From Azophilus sp963663395 (lineage in GTDB: Bacteria > Pseudomonadota > Gammaproteobacteria > Pseudomonadales > Azotimanducaceae), in NCBI GenBank assembly GCA_963663395.1, contig OY760226.1, forward strand, positions 744,001 to 808,000: 64,000 nt of DNA, given 5' to 3'. Below, one piece after another: positions 17,384 through 26,831 of this stretch. Made by a program: the position numbers and the translations under genes. Each line of letters opens with the position of its first letter. The stretch's first letter is position 1. Below the pieces are notes generated by a model, which was given only the letters and a program-made list of their open reading frames with translations, had not been told where the DNA came from and made no database searches.

Positions 17384-17763
17384 TGAATAACGTCCAGGAA
17401 CAGGTCGCGCAACGAGATCATGCCGACGGTCTTGCCGTTGTCGACCACCGGCAGATGACGCACATGGTGCTTCCTGGTCAGGGCGATGCAGTGCACGATG
17501 GTGTCTTCCCGCGTCACCGTCACGACATCTCGGGTCATCACCTCGGAGACCTTCGTCTTCTGGGAAGAGTGGATATCCAGGATCACCTTGCGCATGTAGT
17601 CCCGTTCCGAAAGGATGCCGACGAGGTACCCTTCGATCTGCACCAGGACGGCGCCGATGTTTTTCTCGTTCATGAGCTTGAGGGCATCGAACACCGATTC
17701 GAGCGGCCCGATCCAGACCACTTCTTCGGATTTCTCTTCCAGGATGTCACCGACGCAGCGCAC
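17356..17763 (-). CDS. Tandem CBS-domain protein
   Basis: A 135-residue stand-alone Bateman module made of two CBS domains: residues about 10-65 (VFDALKLMNEKNIGAVLV, LVGILSERDY) and about 72-130 (VSEVMTRDVVTV, VRHLPVVDNGKTVGMISLRD). Such modules bind adenosyl nucleotides and regulate partner proteins. Start is GTG at 17763 with GGGGA upstream. It converges on and overlaps the di-haem protein gene. Confidence 0.88.
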   Translation of the reverse strand: MRCVGDILEEKSEEVVWIGPLESVFDALKLMNEKNIGAVLVQIEGYLVGILSERDYMRKVILDIHSSQKTKVSEVMTRDVVTVTREDTIVHCIALTRKHHVRHLPVVDNGKTVGMISLRDLFLDVIHQKVGDIVE

Positions 17764-17901
17764 TACGATCCCCGGTAGGTGAGACCCGCAACAGTAGAAC
17801 GCCCGCTCGCGGTTCGCAAGGCCAATCGGCCTCTGAAACGGGGTTTCCGCGAGTCCGGCGGGCCCGGAACTGTGCTATCATCGCCGCCGAGGAACCCCGC
17901 C

Positions 17902-18195
17902 ATGCGTTCGCATCTTCAACGCCGTTTCGGAGCGCTGAAAATTCTTGTCAGCGTCGCTGCGATTGCACTGTGCAGTGCGCAGGTAATTGCCGGCCAGCAT
18001 CTGCATGACACCCCCGCCCCGCAAGACCTCTGCAGCATTTGCAGTTTCTCCGACTCCGGCAGTGTCCTTGCCGGGAGCGACGAGTTGCCCGGGGCACAGT
18101 TGCCGGAAATCGCGTGCCATGTACGGGAAGCATCCAGTCCCCTTCTCGTGCGCCCGTTCGAGCGCCGCCTCACCCGCGCACCACCCCTTTCCTGA
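17902..18195 (+). CDS. Small exported protein with His and Cys-x2-Cys site (DUF2946-like)
   Basis: A 97-residue protein with a signal peptide (ILVSVAAIALCSAQVIAGQ) followed by QHLHDTPAPQDLCSICSFSD, a short His plus Cys-x2-Cys segment, then a basic C-terminus (RPFERRLTRAPP). This layout matches small DUF2946-type proteins that commonly sit next to TonB-dependent metal receptors. The receptor starts 66 bp downstream on the same strand. A role as periplasmic metal-binding accessory is inference from the cysteines, histidines and neighbour. Confidence 0.65.
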   Translation: MRSHLQRRFGALKILVSVAAIALCSAQVIAGQHLHDTPAPQDLCSICSFSDSGSVLAGSDELPGAQLPEIACHVREASSPLLVRPFERRLTRAPPLS

Positions 18196-18260
18196 CTGAC
18201 TAAGCCGAAAGAACGCGGCCTCCCCCGGGAGCCGTGCCGTTTGTCACCAGGAAGTTTTTC

Positions 18261-20543
18261 ATGCAATTCAACAAGCTATTACCACTCGCGCTGGCAGGAT
18301 GCCTGCCGGCGCCTGTCTACGGAGAGGAGGCACCGTCCGAACGGGCGGGCTCGATAATCGAAGAAGTCCTTGTCATCGGCCACCCGCTTTCCGCGGAGGG
18401 CATCGCCCAGGCCAGCGACGTACTCGCCGGTGAGGAACTCGACCGCAAGGTCGCCGACAGCATCGGCGCCACGGTTGCCAACGAACCGGGCGTCCACAAC
18501 AGTTCCTTCGGGGTCGCGGCGGGCCGCCCGGTCATTCACGGCCTCGACGGAGCCCGGGTGCGCGTGCTCGAAGACCGCATCGACACCCTCGACGTATCCG
18601 TCACCAGCGGCGACCACGCGGTAACGGTAGACCCGTTCATCGCGAACCGCATCGAGATTCTCAAGGGTTCGGCCACGCTGCTGTACGGGTCCGGCGCCAT
18701 CGGCGGCGTCGTGGATACGCATACGGGCCGCATCCCGCACGAGGTGCCGGACCGCATCACCGGCAAGCTCGATATTCGGGGGGGAGATAACGGAGACGGC
18801 AGCAGCGGCTCGTTCCGGCTCGATGGGGGCGGCGGCAACTTCGCCTGGCACGTGGACGGCTTTCACCGGGAACGGGAAGACTACGAAATTCCGGGATATG
18901 CGGAATCCGCGCGCTTGATGGCCATGGAGGAAGAGGAGCACGGCCACGACGAGGACCATGAGGAAGACCACGAGGAAGATCACGACGAGGACGAAGATCA
19001 CGACGAGGATCATGAGGAGGACGACCACCACGAAGGCGAAGACGATCATGCCGACGAGGAAGAGCCCGTCTATGGCAAGGTCGAAGGCAGCGGCATGGAG
19101 GTCTACGGCGGCTCCGCGGGATTTTCGTTCGTCAGCGACCGGGGCTTCATCGGTGTCTCCGTCAGCCGGATGGAGTCCGAATACGGCATTCCCGGCCACA
19201 GCCACGGCCACGATGAACACGACGAAGACGAACACCACGACGAGGACCATGACGAGGACCACGACGAGGACCACGACGAAGACCATGACGAGGACGAGGA
19301 TCACGACGAAGAGCACGACGAAGAGCACGAAGAAGATCACGAAGAGGAAGAAGGTCATGGCGACGAGGGCACGCCCTTCGTGGACCTGAAACAGACACGC
19401 ATCGATATCGAAGCTGCCCTGATCGACCCGCTGCCGGGCTTCACGAACCTGAACCTGCGCCTGGGCATCAACGACTACGAGCACCAGGAAGTGGAAGGTT
19501 CCGGCGAAGTCGGCACAGCTTTCGAGAACGATGCCTGGGAAGCGCGGGCCGAGTTGACCCATCGTGACTGGGCGGGCTGGAACGGAGCCGTCGGTGCGCA
19601 ATACGGCGACCGGGAGTTCTCGGTTGTCGGCGAAGAAGCCTTCACCCCGCCGGTGGATACCCGGTCTTTCGGGCTGTTCTGGGTGGGCGAACGGTCGTTT
19701 TCCGGCTTCCAGCTGGAAGCGGGCGCCCGCTACGATCATGTGAAACACGAGCCGGCGACGGGCGGCAGCGACAGCTTCAGCGGCGTGAGCGCATCGCTCG
19801 GCGCGATCGTTCCGCTGGGAGACATCTGGCAGGCCAGGCTGCTCGCCGACTATTCGACCCGCGCCCCTGTCGGCGAAGAGCTGTATTCCCACGGTCCGCA
19901 CCTGGCCACGAGCAGCTTCGAGATCGGCGACCCCGATCTGGACGAGGAAAAGGCCGTCAACCTGTCGGCATCCCTGGATGCGCGGGGCGACCGCTGGTCG
20001 ATACACGGCAACGTCTATTTCATGGAGTTCAACGATTTCATCTTTCAGCAGGCCACCGGCGAAGAAGAAGACGGGCTGGACGTCCGGCAGTTCGGCCAGG
20101 TAGACGCCACCTTCACCGGGCTGGACCTGGAAGCGGCCGCCACGGTTGCTGCCTGGGAGCAGGGGTCTCTGAAACTCCGCGCGTTCTACGACATCGTCTC
20201 CGCGGAACTGGACGTGTCCGGCAACGACAACCTTCCCCGGATACCGCCGCAACGTGCCGGTTTGGGCCTGGCGCTCGACTGGGGACGCCTCGATGTCAAC
20301 GTCGACTACGCCCGGGCCTTCAAACAGGACGATGTGGCCGATTTCGAGCTGGTAACCGACGCGTACGACGACCTGCGCGCCTATGTGGGCTGGGGCGGCG
20401 AAATGGGTGATACCTCGTTCAGGGTCTTCCTGCAGGGCCGGAACCTGACCGACGACGAGCAGCGTTTGCACACGTCGATCGTCAAGGACCTGGTACCCCA
20501 GCCGGGACGCACCATCGAGGCCGGGATTCGCGTCGCATTCTAG
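18261..20543 (+). CDS. TonB-dependent outer-membrane receptor, ZnuD-like, with two His/Asp/Glu-rich loops
   Basis: A 760-residue receptor with signal peptide (LLPLALAGCLPAPVYGEE), plug domain (HGLDGARVRVLEDRIDTLDV; LKGSATLLYGSGAIGGVVDT) and a beta-barrel ending in an aromatic residue (AGIRVAF). Two insertions, about residues 222-270 and 313-368, consist almost wholly of His, Asp and Glu. Such loops in ZnuD-type receptors capture zinc, so the substrate is likely Zn(II) or another divalent metal. ATG 18261 is preferred over GTG 18234 because it gives a clean signal peptide and has AGGAAG upstream. The DNA of the loops is a CACGACGAGGAC-like 12-bp micro-repeat, prone to length change. Confidence 0.92.
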   Translation: MQFNKLLPLALAGCLPAPVYGEEAPSERAGSIIEEVLVIGHPLSAEGIAQASDVLAGEELDRKVADSIGATVANEPGVHNSSFGVAAGRPVIHGLDGARVRVLEDRIDTLDVSVTSGDHAVTVDPFIANRIEILKGSATLLYGSGAIGGVVDTHTGRIPHEVPDRITGKLDIRGGDNGDGSSGSFRLDGGGGNFAWHVDGFHREREDYEIPGYAESARLMAMEEEEHGHDEDHEEDHEEDHDEDEDHDEDHEEDDHHEGEDDHADEEEPVYGKVEGSGMEVYGGSAGFSFVSDRGFIGVSVSRMESEYGIPGHSHGHDEHDEDEHHDEDHDEDHDEDHDEDHDEDEDHDEEHDEEHEEDHEEEEGHGDEGTPFVDLKQTRIDIEAALIDPLPGFTNLNLRLGINDYEHQEVEGSGEVGTAFENDAWEARAELTHRDWAGWNGAVGAQYGDREFSVVGEEAFTPPVDTRSFGLFWVGERSFSGFQLEAGARYDHVKHEPATGGSDSFSGVSASLGAIVPLGDIWQARLLADYSTRAPVGEELYSHGPHLATSSFEIGDPDLDEEKAVNLSASLDARGDRWSIHGNVYFMEFNDFIFQQATGEEEDGLDVRQFGQVDATFTGLDLEAAATVAAWEQGSLKLRAFYDIVSAELDVSGNDNLPRIPPQRAGLGLALDWGRLDVNVDYARAFKQDDVADFELVTDAYDDLRAYVGWGGEMGDTSFRVFLQGRNLTDDEQRLHTSIVKDLVPQPGRTIEAGIRVAF

Positions 20544-20554
20544 AAACCTTGAAC

Positions 20555-20585
20555 GGCCCGTTACCGGCAAGACCGGTGACGGGCC
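20555..20585 (+). terminator. Hairpin after the TonB receptor gene
   Basis: GGCCCGTTACCGG (20555-20567) pairs with CCGGTGACGGGCC (20573-20585), with one G-T wobble and a 5-nt loop. It begins 11 bp after the receptor stop. The following bases (GGCTTCTGTTTGC) are only moderately T-rich, so this is a plausible intrinsic terminator. The remaining 20586-20839 shows no gene and should contain the pccB promoter. Confidence 0.55.
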
Positions 20586-20839
20586 GGCTTCTGTTTGCGG
20601 GGAAGCGGCCATGAGTTTCCGGTCGCAAGCCTGCTCTCCCACGGAATCCCGAAGCGGTTTCCGCTGCGTCGGCGGCCGGGTATTGCCGTACTCTTCGCCG
20701 ATGTGCGCAAGCGGCGCGAACCGGGCGCATTTGCGGCGAGGCCCGGGATGTTCCCTGGTTTCCCCGTGGGGCGCGGGTGTGGTGCGGCGGCCTGCCCCAA
20801 GTTATTCTCCGGCATCCACGGGAACATCGAGGGCACTCC

Positions 20840-22372
20840 GTGCAGGACATCATTGCCATGCTGGACGAGAAGCGCGCCCGGGCGGAGCTCGGCGGCGGCG
20901 AGAAGCGCATCGAACAGCAGCACGCCAAGGGCAAGCTGACGGCCCGGGAACGCATCAGCCTGCTGCTCGACGACGGCAGCTTCGAGGAGTGGGACAAGTT
21001 CGTCGAGCACCGCTGCAACGACTTCGGCATGGACGAGCAGAAAGTCCCGGGCGACGGGGTGGTCACCGGTTACGGCACCATCAACGGCCGCCTGGTGTTC
21101 GTGTTCAGCCAGGACTTCACCGTCTTCGGCGGCGCGCTCTCCGAAGCGCACGCTGAGAAGATCTGCAAGGTCATGGACCAGGCCATGAAGGTCGGGGCGC
21201 CGGTCATCGGCCTGAACGATTCCGGCGGCGCCCGCATCCAGGAAGGCGTGGCCTCGCTGGGCGGCTATGCCGAGATCTTCCAGCGTAACGTGCTGGCCTC
21301 CGGGGTCGTGCCCCAGGTATCGGTCATCATGGGGCCCTGCGCCGGCGGCGCGGTCTATTCGCCGGCCATCACCGACTTCATCTTCATGGTGGAAGACTCC
21401 TCCTACATGTTCGTCACCGGGCCGGGCGTGGTGAAGACGGTCACCCACGAGGTGGTCACGCCGGAAGAGCTCGGCGGTTCCAGCATCCACACCCGCAAAT
21501 CGGGCGTTGCCGACCTGGCCTTTCCGAACGATGTGCAGGCCATGCTGTTCACGCGCCGCTTCTTCGACTACCTGCCCCCGAACAACCGGGAGGGCGTACC
21601 GCGCTGGCCCACCGACGACCCGGCGGACCGGCTCGAACCGTCCCTGGACACCCTGGTGCCCGACGACCAGGAGAAACCCTACGACATCAAGGAAGTGATC
21701 CTGAAGGTCGCCGACGAGGGCGAGTTTTTCGAGTTGCAGCAGGGCTATGCCCAGAACATCGTCATAGGCTTCATGCGCCTGCAGGGCTCGACGGTCGGGG
21801 TCGTGGCCAACCAGCCCATGGTGCTGGCCGGTTGCCTGGACATCGATGCATCCAAGAAGGGGGCGCGTTTCGTGCGCTTCTGCGATGCGTTCAACATCCC
21901 CATCTTCACCCTGGTCGACGTGCCGGGCTTCATGCCGGGTACCGCCCAGGAGTACGGCGGCATCATCAAGAACGGCGCCAAGCTGCTCTATGCCTACGCT
22001 GAGTGCACGGTGCCCAAGGTCACCCTGATCACCCGCAAGGCATACGGCGGCGCTTACGACGTGATGGCTTCCAAGCACCTGCGGGGCGATGTCAACTTCG
22101 CCTGGCCGAGCGCCGAGATCGCCGTAATGGGGGCCAAGGGCGCGGTGGAGATCATCTTCCGCAAGGACAAGGACGACGAGCGCCTCATACAGGCCCGCAC
22201 CGACGAGTACCGGGACAAGTTCGCCAACCCGTTCGTGGCCGCGAGCCGCGGTTACATCGACGATGTCATAGCGCCCCGGGAGACGCGCATGCGCGTCTGC
22301 CGCTCGTTCGCCATGCTGCGGGACAAGTCGCTGGAGAACCCCTGGCGCAAGCACGGCAACATTCCGCTTTGA
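20840..22372 (+). CDS. pccB: Propionyl-CoA carboxylase beta subunit (carboxyltransferase)
   Basis: A 510-residue biotin-dependent carboxyltransferase, the usual PccB length. It has both crotonase-like lobes: GLNDSGGARIQEG in the N-lobe, which binds acyl-CoA, and DVPGFMPGTAQEYGGIIKNG in the C-lobe, which binds carboxybiotin. KAYGGAYDVM is also present. Start is GTG at 20840 with GAGGG upstream; longer frames into the gap lack similarity. It pairs with the biotinylated alpha subunit 93 bp downstream to make methylmalonyl-CoA from propionyl-CoA and bicarbonate; an acetyl-CoA activity is also possible. Confidence 0.95.
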   Translation: MQDIIAMLDEKRARAELGGGEKRIEQQHAKGKLTARERISLLLDDGSFEEWDKFVEHRCNDFGMDEQKVPGDGVVTGYGTINGRLVFVFSQDFTVFGGALSEAHAEKICKVMDQAMKVGAPVIGLNDSGGARIQEGVASLGGYAEIFQRNVLASGVVPQVSVIMGPCAGGAVYSPAITDFIFMVEDSSYMFVTGPGVVKTVTHEVVTPEELGGSSIHTRKSGVADLAFPNDVQAMLFTRRFFDYLPPNNREGVPRWPTDDPADRLEPSLDTLVPDDQEKPYDIKEVILKVADEGEFFELQQGYAQNIVIGFMRLQGSTVGVVANQPMVLAGCLDIDASKKGARFVRFCDAFNIPIFTLVDVPGFMPGTAQEYGGIIKNGAKLLYAYAECTVPKVTLITRKAYGGAYDVMASKHLRGDVNFAWPSAEIAVMGAKGAVEIIFRKDKDDERLIQARTDEYRDKFANPFVAASRGYIDDVIAPRETRMRVCRSFAMLRDKSLENPWRKHGNIPL

Positions 22373-22465
22373 GCCGCCTGTCCGCAGTGAAAGAACACCC
22401 CGTGCGTCGAATCCGCAACCGGTGTCCATTCGGGGACCCGCCCGCAACAGCACTTCTTTAGGATC

Positions 22466-24451
22466 ATGTTCAGAAAAATACTCATCGCCAATCGCGGCGA
22501 GATCGCCTGCCGCGTCATGAAGACCGCCCGCAGGATGGGCATTGCCACGGTCGCCGTACACTCGGACGCCGACGCACGGGCATTGCACGTGCAGATGGCT
22601 GACGAAGCCGTACGCATCGGCGAGGCCCCCTCGGTGGACAGCTACCTGCGGGCTGACCGGATTCTCGACGCCATAAGGAGTACGGGGGCCGATGCGGTGC
22701 ACCCCGGCTACGGGTTCCTGTCGGAGAACGCCGAGTTTTCGAAATCGCTCGCGGACGCCGGGGTCGCTTTCATCGGGCCCGGGGAGCGCGCCATCACCAG
22801 CATGGGGGACAAGATCACCTCCAAGCGCATCGCCGCGGACGCCGGCGTTAACACCATCCCCGGTTTCGAAGGGGTAATCGACGGGCCGGACCACGCGGTG
22901 ACCATCGCCGGGGAGATCGGCTACCCGGTCATGCTCAAGGCCAGTGCCGGCGGCGGCGGCAAGGGCATGCGCGTGGTGCGCAACGAGCAGGAGTGCCGGG
23001 ACGGCTTCGACAGCGCGTCGAGCGAGGCCAGGTCGAGCTTCGGCGACGACCGCATGCTGGCGGAGAAATTCATCGAACAGCCCCGCCACATCGAGATACA
23101 GGTGATGGCGGACAACCACGGCAACGCCGTCTACCTCGGCGAGCGCGAGTGCTCCATCCAGCGGCGCCACCAGAAGGTTGTCGAGGAGGCGCCGTCGCCG
23201 TTCCTGGACGCCGCGACCCGTCAGGCCATGGGCGAACAGGCCGTGGCGCTCGCCAAAGCGGTGGATTACAGCTCCGCCGGCACCGTGGAGTTCATCGTCG
23301 ATGCGAAGCGGAACTTCTACTTCCTGGAGATGAACACGCGGTTGCAGGTGGAACACCCGATCACGGAACTGGTCACGGGCCTCGACCTGGTTGAACTGAT
23401 GATCCGCGTCGCCGCCGGCGAGGAACTGCCGCTCGCCCAGGAAGACGTGACACTGAACGGCTGGGCGGTGGAGGCGCGGGTCTATGCGGAAGACCCGTTC
23501 CGCAACTTCCTGCCCTCCATCGGCAGGCTGGTGCGCTACCGGCCGCCGGAGGAGTCGGAATCGGTGCGGGTGGATACGGGCATCGTCGAAGGCAGCGAAG
23601 TCTCGATGTACTACGACCCCATGATCGCCAAGCTCTGCACCTGGGGCGAGGACCGGCCGCAAGCCATCGAGCGCATGAACGACGCGCTGGATGCCTACCT
23701 GATCCGCGGCGTCAGTCACAACGTCAGCTTCCTGAACGCGGTGATCGCCAATCCCCGTTTCCGTGCAGGCCGGCTTACCACCGAATTCATCGCCGAGGAG
23801 TTTCCCGACGGCTTCCAACCGTCCGACCTGCCCCGGACGGACCCGATGACCGTGGTCGCTGTCGCTGCCATGGTGCATTGCCGGCGCGCCGCCCGGGCCG
23901 GCGAAATCAGCGGCCAGACCCGGCGCTTCGAATACCGGGTCGGCAGTGACTGGGTGGTGATCGCCAACGGGGAACACTACCCGGTCGAGGTGGCGGCTAC
24001 GCTGGACGGTTTCGACGTCCGGTCAAACGGAAACCTGTACCGCATCGAAACCGCCTGGCGGCTCGAAGAACCCATTGTGGAGGCCAGGGTCAACGGCTCG
24101 GCGGTGCGTGTGCAGGTCGACCGGGAGGGTGCCGGATACCGCCTGTACCACCGCGGTACCGAGGTCGATGCCCTGGTGCTGTCCCCGGCCGGGGCCGCCC
24201 TGGCCGGGCACATGCTGGAAAAGGTGCCGCCGGACCTCAGCCGCTTCCTGCTCTCGCCGATGCCGGGCCTGCTGGTTCGCCTGTCCGTGGAGGAAGGCCA
24301 GGAAGCCAAGGCCGGGGAGGAACTTGCCGTTGTCGAAGCCATGAAGATGGAGAACAGCCTGCGTGCCACCGACGACGTGACGGTCAAGAAGGTTCTGGCG
24401 AAGATGGGCGAGAGTCTCGAGGTGGATCAGCCGATCCTGGAATTCGAATAG
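22466..24451 (+). CDS. pccA: Propionyl-CoA carboxylase alpha subunit (biotin carboxylase + biotin carrier)
   Basis: A 661-residue protein. The biotin carboxylase half starts ILIANRGEIACRVMKTARRM, with the ATP-grasp glycine loop KASAGGGGKGMRVV and EMNTRLQVEHPITE. A middle BT-type domain follows, and the C-terminal biotinyl domain has VVEAMKMEN with the biotin lysine at about residue 627. It acts with PccB to carboxylate propionyl-CoA; the methylmalonyl-CoA epimerase and mutase for the next two steps are 10 kb downstream. Confidence 0.95.
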   Translation: MFRKILIANRGEIACRVMKTARRMGIATVAVHSDADARALHVQMADEAVRIGEAPSVDSYLRADRILDAIRSTGADAVHPGYGFLSENAEFSKSLADAGVAFIGPGERAITSMGDKITSKRIAADAGVNTIPGFEGVIDGPDHAVTIAGEIGYPVMLKASAGGGGKGMRVVRNEQECRDGFDSASSEARSSFGDDRMLAEKFIEQPRHIEIQVMADNHGNAVYLGERECSIQRRHQKVVEEAPSPFLDAATRQAMGEQAVALAKAVDYSSAGTVEFIVDAKRNFYFLEMNTRLQVEHPITELVTGLDLVELMIRVAAGEELPLAQEDVTLNGWAVEARVYAEDPFRNFLPSIGRLVRYRPPEESESVRVDTGIVEGSEVSMYYDPMIAKLCTWGEDRPQAIERMNDALDAYLIRGVSHNVSFLNAVIANPRFRAGRLTTEFIAEEFPDGFQPSDLPRTDPMTVVAVAAMVHCRRAARAGEISGQTRRFEYRVGSDWVVIANGEHYPVEVAATLDGFDVRSNGNLYRIETAWRLEEPIVEARVNGSAVRVQVDREGAGYRLYHRGTEVDALVLSPAGAALAGHMLEKVPPDLSRFLLSPMPGLLVRLSVEEGQEAKAGEELAVVEAMKMENSLRATDDVTVKKVLAKMGESLEVDQPILEFE

Positions 24452-24494
24452 CCCGGGCACAACGGTCCCCGGCCTGACAGGCGCCCACTCGCCG

Positions 24495-24580
24495 ACGGGG
24501 CCAGGCCGTAAGTCCGGCAACAAAGCGGTGAACGGGTGCGAACTTGATTCGTTCGACAACTTCGTTCGCAAATCAGGGGC
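24495..24580 (-). repeat. Dispersed repeat family A, copy 1
   Basis: Minus-strand copy of a roughly 70-bp element also found at 44193-44270 (minus), 46569-46640 (plus) and 60943-61016 (plus). The shared core on this strand reads AATCAAGTTCGCACCCGTTC where others have (A/G)TC.AATTCCCACCCGGTC. It lies between pccA and yheS and is the most diverged of the four. Confidence 0.6.
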
Positions 24581-24617
24581 CCAGCCGGACGCGACGCGCC
24601 GGCACAACGGTCACGCG

Positions 24618-26480
24618 ATGCTGCAACTCATTGACATCACCCTGAAACGGGGCGAGAAAACGGTCTTCGACCAGGCCGGGCTGACCGTGCACGCCGGACA
24701 CACCGCGGGGGTTGTGGGTCGCAACGGTGTGGGCAAGACGACGCTGTTCGAACTCGTTCGCGGGCGCCTGCTGCCGGAAGAGGGGGACGTGCTGCGGCCG
24801 CGCAAGTGGCGCCTCGCCTGGCTCGACCAGGCTGTGGAGCCGAGCCCCCGTTCGGCCCTCGATTTCACCCTGGACGGCGACCGCGGGCTGCGTGCGGTCG
24901 AGGCCCGCATCGAGGCGGCCGAGCGGGCGGGAGACAACGAGGCACTGGCGCTTGCCCACGTCGAGTTCGAGGAAGCGCGGGGATACGACGCCGAAGCGCG
25001 CGCCGGCGAGATCCTGCACGGTCTCGGATTCCACGGTGAAGACTTCGGCAAGCCGCACCGGGAGTTTTCCGGCGGCTGGCGGATCCGCCTGAACCTGGCC
25101 CGCACCCTGATGTCGCCGTCGGAGCTGCTGCTGCTCGACGAGCCGACCAATCATCTCGATCTCGATGCGGCGCTGTGGCTCGAGACCTGGCTGAAGCGCT
25201 ACCCGGGGACCTTGCTGGTGATCTCCCACGACCGGGACTTCCTGGATGCGGTCTGCGACGAGATCGTGCATGTGGCCGATGGCAAGACCGCTACCTATAC
25301 GGGCAGCTATTCCTCTTTCGAACGGCAGCGGGCCGAGGCGCTGGAGCGGCAGGCGGCGCAACATGCGAAGCAGCAGCTCGAGATCAGGCACATGCAGAGT
25401 TTCATCGACCGGTTCCGGGCGAAGGCGAAGAAGGCGCGCATGGCCCAGAGCCGCCTGAAGGCGCTCGAGCGAATGGAGCGTGTCGCCCCGGTACACGCGC
25501 GCTCGCCGTACCGGTTCACCTTCCCGAATCCTGAGCAGGTATCGAATCCGACCCTCTCCCTGGACGAGGCGGTGCTGGGATATCTGGAAAGCCCGGTGCT
25601 CGGCGACCTTACGCTACGCATCTACCCCGGCGACCGGATCGGCGTGCTCGGCGTCAACGGCGCGGGCAAGACCACGCTGCTGAAGGCACTGGCGGATGAG
25701 ATCGAACCCCTGGCGGGCGCCCTGACCCGGGGCCGCCACAGCAGTGTCGGCTACTTCGCCCAGCACCAGATGGAATCGCTGCGGGGAGACAGCACCGCGC
25801 TGGCAACGATTCACGCATCGCCGGGCGAGCCCCTGGGCGGACAACAGGCGCGGGACTACCTGGGCCGCTGGGGATTCAGCGGCGAAATGGTGGAACGGCC
25901 GCTGGCCACTTTCTCAGGCGGCGAGAAGGCGCGGCTCGTCCTGGCCCTGATCGCCCGCACCCGCCCGGCCCTGCTGCTGCTGGACGAGCCCACCAACCAT
26001 CTCGACATCGAGATGCGCGAGGCGCTGGCACTGGCCCTACAGGATTACGACGGCGCCCTGGTGCTCGTCTCCCACGACCGGCATCTCCTGCGCCAGTGCG
26101 CCGATACGCTGTGGCTCGTTGCCCACGGCCGGGTCGATCCGTTTACGGAGGGCCTCGACGCCTACGCGGAAATCCACCAGGGACGCCAGGGCCGGGCAGC
26201 GCGGCACGACCGGAAGAGCAAGCGCCGGCAATCGGCGGAGCGACGTGCGGCAATGAGGCCCCTGACGAAGAAACTGGCCCGGCTCGAGCGCGCAATCGAT
26301 GGGTTCACCGGGGAACTCGACGAACTGTCGACGGTGCTCTCCAACAGCGCGACCTTCGAGCACGCCACCACGGAGCAGATCTCGGAAATGCTCGCCCGCC
26401 AGGGCCGGATCAGGAAGCGCCTCGCGCAAACGGAAGCCGAATGGCTGGAGGTACAGGAACTCATCGAGGAGGTTGGTTAG
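24618..26480 (+). CDS. yheS: ABC-F family ATPase (YheS-type ribosome-associated)
   Basis: A 620-residue soluble protein with two ABC ATPase domains and no membrane segments. First Walker A is GRNGVGKTT (about residue 34), with signature FSGGWRIRL and LLLLDEPTNHLDLDAA. The ABC-F linker (MQSFIDRFRAKAKKARMAQS) follows. The second domain has GVNGAGKTTLL, TFSGGEKARL and LLLLDEPTNHLDIEMR, and the C-terminal tail is coiled-coil. Similarity of the linker and first domain to YheS is strong. The family acts on translating ribosomes; it is not a transporter. Confidence 0.93.
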   Translation: MLQLIDITLKRGEKTVFDQAGLTVHAGHTAGVVGRNGVGKTTLFELVRGRLLPEEGDVLRPRKWRLAWLDQAVEPSPRSALDFTLDGDRGLRAVEARIEAAERAGDNEALALAHVEFEEARGYDAEARAGEILHGLGFHGEDFGKPHREFSGGWRIRLNLARTLMSPSELLLLDEPTNHLDLDAALWLETWLKRYPGTLLVISHDRDFLDAVCDEIVHVADGKTATYTGSYSSFERQRAEALERQAAQHAKQQLEIRHMQSFIDRFRAKAKKARMAQSRLKALERMERVAPVHARSPYRFTFPNPEQVSNPTLSLDEAVLGYLESPVLGDLTLRIYPGDRIGVLGVNGAGKTTLLKALADEIEPLAGALTRGRHSSVGYFAQHQMESLRGDSTALATIHASPGEPLGGQQARDYLGRWGFSGEMVERPLATFSGGEKARLVLALIARTRPALLLLDEPTNHLDIEMREALALALQDYDGALVLVSHDRHLLRQCADTLWLVAHGRVDPFTEGLDAYAEIHQGRQGRAARHDRKSKRRQSAERRAAMRPLTKKLARLERAIDGFTGELDELSTVLSNSATFEHATTEQISEMLARQGRIRKRLAQTEAEWLEVQELIEEVG

Positions 26481-26488
26481 CCGCTTGT

Positions 26489-26755
26489 ATGGGAGATCTT
26501 GGATACAGCTATCGCAGAGACAAGGAAGGACAAGTAAGAATCCTGCGTAACGGCAAGCCCGTAACTACGCTTCGTGGCAAATCTGCAGTGAAGTTCCTCA
26601 ACGCGGTAAAACAGGGATCTTTCGACTCCGACCAGCAATTGATGGCCCGCGTCACCGGCAACTACAAGCATGGAAATGAACGTGCAGCCAAGCGTCACAA
26701 GCGCGACACCCGGACAGTACGCGCCACCAGGTCTTCAAGACCGAGTTCCGACTGA
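26489..26755 (+). CDS. Small hypothetical protein
   Basis: An 88-residue open frame starting 9 bp after the yheS stop. It begins MGDLGYSYRRDKEGQVRIL, with GKPVTTLRGKSAVKFLNAV in the middle, and ends in a very basic tail (AAKRHKRDTRTVRATRSSR). Base composition is clearly more A/T-rich than neighbouring genes, yet amino acid order looks protein-like rather than a shadow. It might bind nucleic acid. No family recognised. Confidence 0.55.
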   Translation: MGDLGYSYRRDKEGQVRILRNGKPVTTLRGKSAVKFLNAVKQGSFDSDQQLMARVTGNYKHGNERAAKRHKRDTRTVRATRSSRPSSD

Positions 26756-26831
26756 CCAGCGAGGCTGGCGCCCACCCTGCCTCGCCAAGCGGTGAGCCAG
26801 TGATTCCGAAACCGGACTTCGTTCATGCTGT

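Noticed and set aside
20561..23977. Very long minus-strand open frame (over 1100 codons)
   Set aside because: It is antisense to pccB and pccA, which have clear catalytic motifs; GC-rich third positions commonly leave the antisense frame open.
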